Part shown: positions 1 to 10,000 of the stretch, in pieces
Position numbering within the stretch: the first letter of the stretch is position 1
Layout of the letters: each line of letters starts with the position of its first letter
NCBI RefSeq assembly: GCF_008831285.2
Contig: NW_022205217.1
Coordinates: forward strand, 1 to 44,430
DNA: 44,430 nucleotides
DNA from: Nymphaea colorata
Taxonomy: Eukaryota; Streptophyta; Magnoliopsida; Nymphaeales; Nymphaeaceae
Direction: 5' to 3'
Program-made: the position numbers and the translations under genes
Notes under the pieces: generated by a model
Told to the model about the DNA's origin: nothing
Database searches by the model: none
Seen by the model: only the letters and a program-made list of their open reading frames with translations

Positions 1-2485
1 AAAAAAGTCGTGAATCTGGCCGTGGAAAAACAGTAAGAACTAGCTTAAAAGGGTCGCCCGAAGAAAAAGCTCCAAAATAGTGTAATTTGGCGGAATCCGA
101 CGGCTAGGTTGGAAGATCGGTACCTCGCCGGAAAGAGGCTATTCCGGTCGCCGCTGCTAAATCCGGCGTCCGCCATTGCCCTTGAGGCCAGGACTGTTCT
201 GCCCTCCTCCTTCCTGTTTTAGTTAAAATTCATTAAGGGTAGTTCAGACTGTCGAAGTGAAGAAGAGGATTTCGGTCGCCGGCGAGCTTGGAGCACTCCA
301 CCGTGAACGCCAGCCAAATCTGGGTAAGTCTCCTCGTTCTTCATCTCCTCCGTCCAAGTGTCCATGTGTCAGCCATCGACCCAGTCAGTCCAGCAGCTCC
401 TCCATGTTCGCACCACCTGTCCTACTCGAGATTAGCTCGAGAACTAGTGGCCCTAGTCTTTAGGAGAGTCCCCCATCTTTCTCCTTAACTTTCTCTTTTG
501 CTTTTGATTGAGTCTCATCCTTAGTCGCATGAAAACGTGATCGTCCATCCAGCCACGTGTCTCCATCGTGTGTATCTCCCCAGCCACGTCATAGCTACCT
601 CGAGCACCTGCTTGCTCAGCTGCACGCCTGCCAAGTGTCCCACGTTCCTCGCATCCACCTCCTCATTGCGAGCCTTTACCGAGTCCTCTTCCCCCTCTTC
701 TCTCCACGTCTTTAGGAAGTGTCCAACTTTTAGCATACGTCCTCCTTCCTTTCCCCCAGCTTTAGGACACCTCACATCGCATGAAACCTCCACCCTCCAT
801 CTGCTACACGTGTCAACATCTCCCTGCTTGAGAGAAAAGCAAGCGCCACCTCGCCCTTGCCATCCTCACTCGCATCCTGCTCGAGGCCACCTTTCCTAAG
901 TTTTAGGAAAAGGCTTCCTTCTTTTCCTCATCGCTAGGGTTACCCCTCGCGTTCTCTTCCAGCCTTTGATCTAGCCTCGTGGCATAGATCCGGCGCACCC
1001 CTCTTGCTCGACCAGCCAAGCCTATCCGAACCCACCTAGGCTACCTCACGCGCCACCTAAACCCTTAGGTCAACCCACTTACCTTGACTAGACCTAGTCT
1101 TAGTTGACTTAACCTTACCAAGTTCACTTAGGTAAATAGGTCCAGCTCTTGACCCAGTCGACCTAGCCTAGTTGACTGAGCCCACCTCGAGTGTCCCTTG
1201 ACCTTCTCACTCGGACCATCAACTTTGTTCAGTAGCAGCCACCTTCTAGTCGACCCTACCTCTCTTCCGGTCTTCATTGACCTTGACCGAGCTTAGGCTC
1301 ACTAATCCGAAACCAGCCACTTAGCCTCACTCGTAGTTAGGTCCCCTATCTACCTCACCTAAGCTTCTTACCTCTCGGCTTACCTCTGCCCTGAACCCAT
1401 CTCACCGAGACCAGCCGTCCCTTAGAGCCCAGTCGCACCAAGCTAGCCGGACTTAGTTAGGGAGCAGGCACAGCCGGCGCTAGCCTTGCGCTAAGCGTTT
1501 TCGGCCAGCACCTCGGCCAGCTTCCAGCCGACGGCCTCTGCCCGTCGATAGCCTTGGCCGAGCCCGTCCAGCAGCCAGGCAGGTAGGCATTGCCTTTTTG
1601 GCTCTCGCCCCCTCGCCGTGTCCGCAGCAAGCAGGCGCATCTCCGGCGGCAGTCCGTCGCCCGTCCATCGGCTTTCAGCAGCAAGCGACAGTCGGTCGCG
1701 CGTCACCGTCATCCTGCCGCGGCAGCAGCAGGCCTTCACTCGGTCGTACGCTCGTCTCTCCGACCTGAAGCGACAGCAGCAGAAATCTGTCGACAGCGAG
1801 CTCCCGTCAGCCTTGCATCTGCAGCAGCAGTCAGCCCCAGTCCCAGCGTCTCGCCAGCCTTCTCGGACAGCAGGCGACTGTCCCAGGTCGCGCGCTTCAC
1901 GCCGGCCCGTGAGCTGAGTTGCCCGGGAATAGGTTTTCACCCCGTGGCCTGTCCGCGCAGCCAAGGTAGCACCTTGGCAGGTCGTTTTTCATCCCCCTTG
2001 TAGTCGCGGGAGGGTGTTGTTTGTTTTAATTTAGGAAGCATATTAGTTTCATTCCTTTATTGCTTTAGCCCAGGCTTCGGCCTTGCTCCCCTCTGTGGCA
2101 CCTCAAGGGCCTATTGCCCGAGACACGGTCACAAGGAGCCGAACGTCCTATTTGCTTTACGTTGGGTGTGATTGCGCCTTAGTCGTGGTTTGTATGGTTT
2201 GCTTGAGTGAGCTGTGAGAGTCAAATTGTATCGCTTGCGCTTGTAAGGCCTTATAACCCACTGTAGTGTTTTGTAGTAGGATTCGGCCCTAGCTAGGAAT
2301 TGGGAAAGGGTTTTCCGCACCTGTATTCCAGTCCTAAGGGAATTTGCGCTGGGGTTTGTCGGGTCGGGTAGATTCATTGTTTAATTTTTTAGGATTTTGA
2401 ATTTTAGACAGAAACCCTCAAGGAGACTTGGAACTAGGACGCTCTTGGTTCGGTCTTTCTAGCCCAACCGGGATCGTGCCTAACA
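1..2485 (+). repeat. Partial LTR of family A (3' two thirds), cut by the window edge
   Basis: This stretch matches the family A LTR from about position 4042 of the copy at 2675-6527 and ends in the family's terminal CCTAACA. It carries the same sub-regions: a GGTAAGT donor-like site near 324, an ACGTGTC-rich stretch, a TTGAC-rich stretch at about 1080-1290, and a GC-rich CAGCAG hairpin region at about 1560-1900. Its upstream part lies outside the window, so it could be a solo LTR or the 3' LTR of another element. No primer-binding site follows it, so it is not a 5' LTR. I see no gene in it; open frames here are short and overlap on both strands. Confidence 0.9.
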
Positions 2486-2674
2486 AGCACCTCAAGGGCC
2501 TATTGCCCGAGACACGGTCACAAGGAGCCGACCGTCCTATTTGCTTTACGTTGTGTGTGATTGCGCATTAGTCGTGGTTTGTATGGTTTGCTTGAGTGAG
2601 CTGTGAGAGTCAAAATTGTATCGCTTGCGCTTGTGAGGCCTTATAACCCACTGTAGTGTTTGTTAGTAGGATTT
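2486..2674 (+). repeat. Fragment of another family A LTR
   Basis: The 189 bases repeat the LTR segment found at about 2098-2283 (CACCTCAAGGGCC, then the TATCGCTTGCG block) and break off at TAGGATT, where the next LTR begins with TGTTACG. The simplest reading is an older LTR copy into which the LTR to the left and element A to the right were both inserted. The missing remainder of this copy is not found after the 3' end of element A. Confidence 0.8.
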
Positions 2675-2978
2675 TGTTACGAACTTACCTTCTGGTTCGG
2701 ACCCAGCAGAGGCCGAGCTTGCCGAACCTAGCCAGAGGAAGCGCAAGGCTTCCGACTTATAGGCTCGGTCTTTGCATTGCATCAAGAGTATCCCAAGAAG
2801 AAGATTGAAGCATCAGAGCGGGCAGGGAGCGGGAGGAGCAACTGGGTCTTCAACGGTGCTTAAATTACAAGAGTCTCAGGGTGACTGTGGTCCAGAAATC
2901 AGGTTCGTAGAGATTAAACCCATCGAGCCTAGTCCGCATGAGCCTTGAAGGCGACCTAGGACTAACGTCTTAGGAAAT

Positions 2979-3242
2979 GGTTCGGTCAAACCAGACCGAA
3001 CCCTTACACTCTTAACCCGAAGTGAGGGCGGATCCCCTCACGAGGTCCCCACCTTGGGCTGAGCAAGCTCAAGGGCTAGCATAATTAGTTTAAGTGTTGG
3101 GCGCTAGGCCCGTCTAGTTTGGTTTAATGCATTACGTAGCTAGACTTAATTCCTTAGGCGCATTTGCTTTGTGTAAAAAGGCTTTGGGCATGTCGCCCTT
3201 GGAAATCGAATAAGGGACCTAGCCTGGCGGGTTGTGTCAGGC
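2979..3242 (+). promoter_or_regulatory. U3 hairpin series, family A
   Basis: Arms: GGTTCGGTC 2979-2987 with GACCGAACC 2994-3002; GTGAGGG 3022-3028 with CCCTCAC 3035-3041; CCTTG 3052-3056 with CAAGG 3070-3074; GGGC 3099-3102 with GCCC 3108-3111; GCCTG 3222-3226 with CAGGC 3238-3242. Families B and C have the same series in the same order, with paired changes in several arms. In the 3' LTR this part is expected to be transcribed as 3' UTR. It could be an RNA structure or a set of palindromic protein sites; the sequence alone does not decide. Confidence 0.6.
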
Positions 3243-3309
3243 GCACTTATGTAATTGGGTTGGGTAGAGAGTGAAGATCTGGATTGTAGATCTAACTCAC
3301 ATAGGAATG

Positions 3310-3317
3310 TATAAATA
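3310..3317 (+). promoter_or_regulatory. TATA box of the family A LTR
   Basis: TATAAATA sits in the same context in the other A copies (12600 and 16237). TATA-like boxes occupy the matching place in B (20260, 29204) and C (32977, 42177), always just downstream of the conserved AGATCTGGATTGT block. The likely start of transcription is about 30 bases downstream. Confidence 0.7.
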
Positions 3318-4362
3318 GTTTTAGATCTATGTGTAATGTATCAAGTTTTATGAAATTAAGTTCATTTGGAGTCGAGTACTCTCTCTCCTCCTTGCGAGGT
3401 CTGCCATTTTCCTTTGTGGAATCCCGTAATCTCTTGTCTCCCGTCTTCTTCACCGAGGAGTGAACCAGGCGTCTTCTCCCTCTCGCGCCCCCTTGGCCCG
3501 TGGCGATTTCTCATCCATTGAAGAGCTTTGGAGCACCGGCGTCTTCGACGAAGGCCCAAAGGCACGGCTCGGGCGGATCTCCTCCTCACCGGCGGCGGAT
3601 TCTCCCTTGACCACGTAAGTACCCCTACCGGTTTTCATTAAAACTGTAATCAGAGCCTTCTCCTTGCACACGAAGGGGTTGAAAGTCTGATTTCAGAAAA
3701 AGGGAAGGTTGAAGGCGCAGGTCTGAACCTCGGCTTCAACGGGACGCGTTCATTTGTTTGATTCATTCGATTTCTTGCGTGAATAACGAACCGAGCTAGG
3801 GAGATTCTCAGGCCGAATCCTCCACGTTCAGTTCTGTTCTTGGCGTACCCAAGATCAGAGTTGAGACCTCTGGTTCAGTCGGCCCGAGAAGCCTTTTACT
3901 CGATCTTAATCACCCAAGCGATCGCTTAGATTAATCATTGATCGCTAGAGAAATACATTCGGTGGAAGAGCTTCGTAAAATATTGAAATTAAGCTCTGGG
4001 TTCTTCCATTTGAACTCTCGGTCCAGAGATATAAAAATCTGAAAAAGTCGTGAATCTGGCCGTGGAAAAACAGTAAGAACTAGCTTAAAAGGGTCGCCCG
4101 AAGAAAAGCTCCAAAATAGTGTAATTTGGGCGGAATCCGACGGCTAGGTTGGAAGATCGGTACCTCACCGGAAAAGAGGCTAATTCCGATCGCCGCTGCT
4201 AAATCGGCGTCCGCCATTGCCCTTGAGGCCGAGGACTGTTCTGCCCTCCTCCTTCCTGTTTTAGTTAAAATTCATTAAGGGTAGTTCGGACTGTCGAAGT
4301 GAAGAAGAGGATTTCGGTCGCCGGCGAGCTTGGAGCACTCCACCGTGAACGCCAGCCAAATC

Positions 4363-4371
4363 AGGGTAAGT
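4363..4371 (+). other. Candidate splice donor in the LTR leader, family A
   Basis: GGGTAAGT, with GT at 4366, fits a plant 5' splice site. The site also occurs in the A copies at 324 and 17294. Families B and C have CAGGTAAGT at nearly the same distance from the LTR start. An acceptor-like TTTCAG lies at 7031-7036, just before gag. Confidence 0.4.
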
Positions 4372-5130
4372 CTCCTCGTTCTTCATCTCCTCCGTCCAAG
4401 TGTCCACGTGTCAGCCATCGACCCAGTCAGTCCAGCAGCTCCTCCACGTCCGCACCACCTGTCCTACTCGAGATTAGCTCGAGAACTAGGGCCCTAGTCT
4501 TTAGGAGAGTCCCCCGTCTTTCTCCTTAACTTTCTCTTTTGCTTTTGATTGAGTCTCATCCTTAGTCGCATGAAAACATGATCGTCCATCCAGCCACGTG
4601 TCTCCATCGTGTGTATCTCCCCAGCCACGTCATAGCTACCTCGAGCACCTGCTTGCCAGCTCAGCTGCACGCCTGCCAAGTGTCCCACGTTCCTCGCATC
4701 CACCTCCTCATTGCGAGCCTTTACCGAGTCCTCTTCCCCCTCTTCTCTCCACGTCTTTAGGAAGTGTCCCCAACTTTTAGCATACGTCCTCCTTCTTTCC
4801 CCCAGCTTTAGGACACCTCACATCGCATGAAACCTCCACCCTCCATCTGCTACACGTGTCAACATCTCCCTGCTTGAGAGAAAAGCAAGCGCCACCTCGC
4901 CCTTGCCATCCTCACTCGCATCCAGCTCGAGGCCACTTTCCTAAGTTTTAGGAAAAGGCTTCCCTTCTTTTCCTTATCGCTAGGGTTACCCCTCGCGTTC
5001 TCTTCCAGCCTTTGATCTAGCCTCGTGGCATAGATCCGGCGCACCCCTCTTGGCTAGACCAGCCAAGCCTATCCGAACCCACCTAGGCTACCTCACGCGC
5101 CACCTAACCCCTTAGGTCAACCCACTTACC

Positions 5131-5336
5131 TTGACTAGACCTAGTCTTAGTTGACTTAACCTTACCTAGTTCACTTAGGTAAATTGGTCCAGCTCTTGAC
5201 CCAGTCGACCTAGCCTAGTTGACTCGAGCCCACCTCGAGTGTCCCTTGACCTTCTCACTCGGACCCATCAACTTGGTTCAGTAGCAGCCACCTTCTAGTC
5301 GACCCTATCTCTCTCCCGGTCTTCATTGACCTTGAC
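5131..5336 (+). repeat. Degenerate TTGAC-rich repeat block in the LTR
   Basis: The block is built from many TTGACC, TTGACT and GACCTAG words in both orientations, without a fixed period. TTGAC is the core of the W-box bound by WRKY factors. The matching block recurs in every LTR in the window, including B (about 22016-22180) and C (about 34670-34860). Whether it has a regulatory role is inference; it may be simple low-complexity sequence. Confidence 0.5.
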
Positions 5337-5579
5337 CCGAGCTTAGGCTCACTAATCCGAAACCAGCCACTTAGCCTCACTCGTAGTTAGGTCCCCTATC
5401 TACCTCACCTAAGCTTCTTACCTCTCGGCTTACCTCTGCCCTGAACCCATCTCACCGAGACCAGCCGTCCCTTAGAGCCCAGCCGCACCAAGCTAGCCGG
5501 CCTTAGTTAGGGACCAGGCACAGCCGGCGCTAGCCTTGCGCTAAGCGTTTTCGGCCAGCACCTTCCAGCCGACGGCCTC

Positions 5580-5910
5580 TGCCCGTCGACAGCCTTGGCC
5601 GAGCCCGTCCAGCAGCCAGGCAGGTAGGCATTGCCTTTTTGGCTCTCGCCCCCCTCGGCCGCGTCCGCAGCAAGCAGGCGCATCTCCGGCGGCAGTCCGC
5701 GTCCATCGGCTTTCAGCAGCAAGCGACAGTCGGTCGCGCGTCACCGTCATCCTACCGCGGCAGCAGCAGGCCTTCACTCGGTCGTACGCTCGTCTCTCCG
5801 ACCTGAAGCGGCAGCAGCAGAAATCTGTCGACAGCGAGCTCCCGTCAGCCTTGCATCGGCAGCAGCAGTCAGCCCCAGTCCCAGCGTCTCGCCAGCCATC
5901 TCGGACAGCA
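5580..5910 (+). repeat. GC-rich CAGCAG/CTGTC hairpin region of the LTR
   Basis: Repeated GCAGCAGCAG, CGACAG and GACTGTC words allow many local inverted repeats such as GACAGC with GCTGTC. The region occurs in every LTR of the window. Long overlapping open frames on both strands here are a by-product of its composition, not likely genes. Confidence 0.5.
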
Positions 5911-6529
5911 GGCGACTGTCCCAGGTCGCGCGCTTCACGCCGGCCCGTGAGCTGAGTTGCCCGGGAATAGGTTTTCACCCCGTGGCCTGTCCGCGCAGCC
6001 AAGGCAGCACCTTGGCAGGTTCGTTTTTCATCCCCCTTGTAGTCGTGGGAGGGTGTTGTTTGTTTTAATTTAGGAAGCATATTAGTTTCATTCCTTTATT
6101 GCTTTAGCCCAGGCTTCGGCCTTGCTCCCCTCTGTGGCACCTCAAGGGCCTATTGCCCGAGACACGGTCAACAAGGAGCCGACCGTCCTATTTGCTTTAC
6201 GTTGGGTGTGATTGCGCGGTTAGTCGTGGTTTGTATGGTTTGCTTGAGTGAGCTGTGAGAGTCAAATTGTATCGCTTGCGCTTGTAAGGCCTTATAACCC
6301 ACTGTAGTGTTTTGTAGTAGGATTCGGCCCTAGCCAGGAATTGGAAAAGGGTTTTCCGCACCTGTATTCCAGTCCTAAGGGAATTTGCGTCGGGGTTTGT
6401 CCGGCCGGGTAGATTCATTGTTTAATTTTTTAGGATTTTGAATTTTAGACAGAAACCCTCAAGGAGACTTGGGAACTAGGACGCTCTTGGTTCGGTCTTT
6501 CTAGCCCCACCGGGATCGTGCCTAACAAT

Positions 6530-6542
6530 TGGTATCAGAGCC
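6530..6542 (+). other. Primer-binding site, element A
   Basis: TGGTATCAGAGCC lies 2 bases after the LTR end and is complementary to the 3' end of plant initiator tRNA-Met, the usual primer for chromoviruses. Confidence 0.95.
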
Positions 6543-7080
6543 ACCTTGAGGACTTTGTCTGTCAATTTGAGCACCGACCCACGAAGATTTAGCTTCAAAG
6601 GGCAGTTCAGACGACAGAATTCAGCTTGGTCTTCCACAAGGTGATTTGGTATTCTCGGTTGTCAGTGTCAAGGATTTCAGCCTTCACGGTTTCGCTATTT
6701 CCATCGCGTAGACGAGGCTTCGCTTGCTCGACTTCCGCAAGTGTAGGGCTGTACGTATTGTACACCCGAGGGTAGCTAAGCTTGAGGTTCGTCACCGAGA
6801 CACCAGGTGGGTGTGGCGATTTAGGCTCTACGATCCCGGCCGAAAGCGAAGCGGGACTGCCGAGGCGCTAAGGAGTAGCGCGGCAGTAGACGGGCCAACC
6901 CGTCTCCCTTGCCTACGGACTCACGCGCGGCAGCAGAGGCAGCGGCAGCGTGGCAGCATAGGCAGAAACAGAGTAGGTTTTCTTTGAGAGTGGCAGCCTA
7001 GTCAGAATTTGGATTTTTTAGTTAGATTTATTTCAGCTAGCAAACTGTTGCCTTGGCGCCTTAGATCGCAACTCCACGAA
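6543..7080 (+). other. Untranslated leader of element A, with conserved hairpins
   Basis: No gene is seen. The part at about 6715-6960 is shared with element C (36365-36610) but missing from element B. It contains hairpin GCGCTA 6865-6870 with TAGCGC 6876-6881, outer arms ACTGCC 6856-6861 with GGCAGT 6882-6887, and hairpin GACGGG 6889-6894 with CCCGTC 6899-6904 around a CCAA loop. The position between PBS and gag suits a dimerisation or packaging signal, which is an inference. A GGCAGC-rich run follows, then an acceptor-like TTTCAG at 7031. Confidence 0.6.
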
Positions 7081-10000
7081 ATGGGGAAGTCCAAGAAACA
7101 ATTCAACCTGGACGAGCCTATTATCGAGGAAGTAATTGCGGGGCAGCAAGAAGTGGCCCCTACGGCCGAGGCAGGACAAGTGCCCCTCTTCGCTATGGAA
7201 CGAATTCTAACCATAGAGCGAGAAGTGGCGCAAATGAGAAGTGACATGAACAAGGCGGAGCACTTTTGAAAGAGAGATCAAGATCGACAGAATCTAGACC
7301 GCCAAAAAGAAATGGAAGAGGTTAGGGCGATGTTCAGACAACTAGCCGCTAACCAATCACAACCTCAAGTGGTTGAGAGGGCTACTCAGGGCCCCGAACA
7401 AAGGAAAAGGTTTGATGGATGGACCTGGCCATCAAACCGATACTGAGTTGGATCCCAACAACCTCTCTCATGTTGGGACTAGTCATGAAGGAGCCAGAAT
7501 CATGCGGCCTCCTCCAAACAGAAATCAGGCCGAGCCTACTAGCGAGTATCTCAGAACACCTCGTGAACCCCGGTATAGTCAGGTATATCGGAATCTTACT
7601 TTTGATGACACAGAAGGTGAGGACGAGTCACCCATTCGTCCAAGAAGACCCCAAAGAGAAGCTTTCCGTCATGAAGAAAGGAGAAAACCATCCGTCAAGT
7701 ATGATTTTCCCAAATTCAACGGTGAACAACTTAGAGAATGGTTGTTCATGGCTGAGCGCTTCTTCTTGTGCCATCATGTCCCAAGAGATGAGTGGATAGA
7801 AATTGCCACAGCCAACATGAAAGGCAAGGCTACTACCCACTTCTTGTGGTTTGAGCATAAAACGCCCAATCCTACTTGGGAACAGTACAAAGCAAGTCTG
7901 CAACTACACTTTGGAGATTCCACGTTTATTGACTACGACGAGGATCTCAAGAACTTAGCTCAAACAACATCCATACCCGCTTATCAAGAACAATTCGAAC
8001 GATTAGCGAGCATGGTACAATGGCCGAAAAAGGCTCTAATTGGAGCTTTCAAGGGCGGTTTGAGAAGAGACATCAAGCGTGAAATGAAAATACATCGTTT
8101 CAACAGCCTTGAAGAGTGTTTTGCAATGGCACGTTTGTACGAAGAAAGAATTGAAGAGAGGAAGGAAGAGAAAAGAGAAAGACGAGATAGAAAGGCTCGA
8201 AAAACGGATAAGCAGAAGAAAAGACCCTCTTTTTCTTCTACTTCTCGCAACAGAGAGAGGGCGATGGTGCCCTATAAAGGAGGGAATAATCCTAGGCCCA
8301 ACCTAAGGCAGGGCCGTGATCATCCCACACGCTATCTCACGCCCCAACAGATAGAAGAATACAAGCGAAAAGGCTTGTGTTTTTGGTGTGATGGCAAATG
8401 GGAGAAAAACCACCAGTGCAAATCGTTGTACAATATCGTGGTGGTAGATAATTCAGAATACAGTTCAAGTTCAGAAAGCGAACATTCCTCTACCTCGAGT
8501 TCAAGCTCCTCATCAGAAGAGGAAGTCCAAGTTAGAAGGCGAGGCAAGCAGAAAGCCGAGCCTAAGGAGAAGAAAGGAGAAGCTTCGACTAGTGAGGATA
8601 AAACCGAAGAAGTCGAATCCCTCCATTCCATCAAGACCCTTACAAAGCCAACGCTATGCGCGTTTTTGGTCGAATCAATGGCCAAAAAGTGTTGATATTG
8701 CTTGATAATGGAGCCACCAACAACTTCCTTACCGAGGAAGCAGCCAAGAGGTGCAAGGTCGCCCTTACGGACAGCAACCCACAAACAATAATTGTGGGAG
8801 GGGGACTCCAAATCAAATGCAAACACGAAGGCAAAAGCGTGGATGTAACGGTTAAGAAGAAATCCTTTAAAGTGGACTGTCTTGTCATCCCACTTGAAGG
8901 AGTGGATCTTATCCTAGGCATGCTGTGGTTTTTAACCTGGAAAGACATACACTGGGATGTGAAGAATTTCACAATGACCTTCATCCCAGAAGGAGAGGAA
9001 GAATCGATTACGATTCAAGGACTTGCTAGCTCCACAAGTCCTAAAACTGCATTGAGGTCCATCCAACAAGAGCAACCAGCATGTTGGGTTCTTACCCTTG
9101 CTACGGATGTACCAGAATCGGCTGAAAACAAAGAAGAGCCGATTCCTCCCTTGGTTCAAAATGTACTTGATGAGTTCCCGGATGTGTTCGCAGAACCAAC
9201 AGGCCTTCCACCAAAGAGGGCTTATGATCATAGGATCATTCTCACTCAGGGAGCAGAGCCTGTAAATGTCAGGCCTTACAGGTATGGGTACAGTCAGAAG
9301 GCGGAGATAGAACGCCTTGTTAAGGAGATGCTCCAAAGCGGCATTATACGCCCTAGTAGTAGTCCCTTTTCTTCACCAGTTCTTTTGGTCAAGAAAAAAG
9401 ACAATACTTGGCGCTTCTGCATCGACTATAGAGCTTTAAACGAGGTGACCGTTAAGGACCGACACCCGATAGCGGTCATAGATGAGTTGTTGGATGAGTT
9501 GGCCGGCACCACTATCTTTTCAAAAATAGATCTTAGAGCCGGCTACCATCAGATCAGAATGCATGATGAAGACATACTGAAGACAGCTTTTCGTACACAC
9601 GACGGGCACTATGAGTTTCTAGTAATGCCCTTCGGTCTTAGTAATGCACCGGCTACTTTTCAGCGGTGTATGAACGATGTGTTTCGAGAGCACCTTAGAG
9701 ACTTCATCCTGGTTTTCTTCGACGACATTCTCATCTACAACAAGAGTGAGAAAGAGCACGAGCATCATCTGAGGATCACATTGAGAATCTTGAAGGAGCA
9801 CAACCTTTTTGCGAAGATGTCCAAGTGTAGTTTTGGACAATCTTCGATTGGATATTTGGGACACATTATGTCCAGAGATGGGGTTCGGGCAGACCCCGAA
9901 AAGTTGATAGCCATGGAGAAATGGCCACTGCCCAAGTACCTTAAGGGTCTGAGAGGCTTCTTAGGTCTCACTGGATACTACAGAAGGTTCATACAAGGCT

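Larger units (their letters stand above)
2675..6527 (+). repeat. 5' LTR of element A (3.85 kb)
   Basis: It begins TGTTACGAAC and ends CCTAACA, directly followed by the PBS. The left part (about 2675-2947) is the LTR copy of the pol-tail coding region; here it carries an in-frame TAG and small deletions. A hairpin series follows (2979-3242), then a TATA box (3310), a splice-donor-like site (4366), ACGTGTC motifs (4406, 4596, 4854), a TTGAC cluster (5131-5336) and a GC-rich CAGCAG region (about 5580-5910). With the TATA box only about 635 bases in, most of the LTR would be R plus U5, so transcripts would have a leader of about 3 kb. No separate gene is seen. Confidence 0.93.

Noticed and set aside
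2675-2947. Functional pol tail encoded in the 5' LTR of A
   Set aside because: In this copy there is a TAG and small deletions, and a 5' LTR copy is not joined to pol. Only the 3' LTR copy could be translated as a tail.
5541-6080. Long minus-strand open frames (about 157-195 codons, Cys/Arg/Ala-rich) recurring in the family A LTRs
   Set aside because: They lie in the CAGCAG-rich region, overlap open frames on the other strand, change length and frame between copies, and resemble no family I know. Their recurrence is explained by LTR copying.
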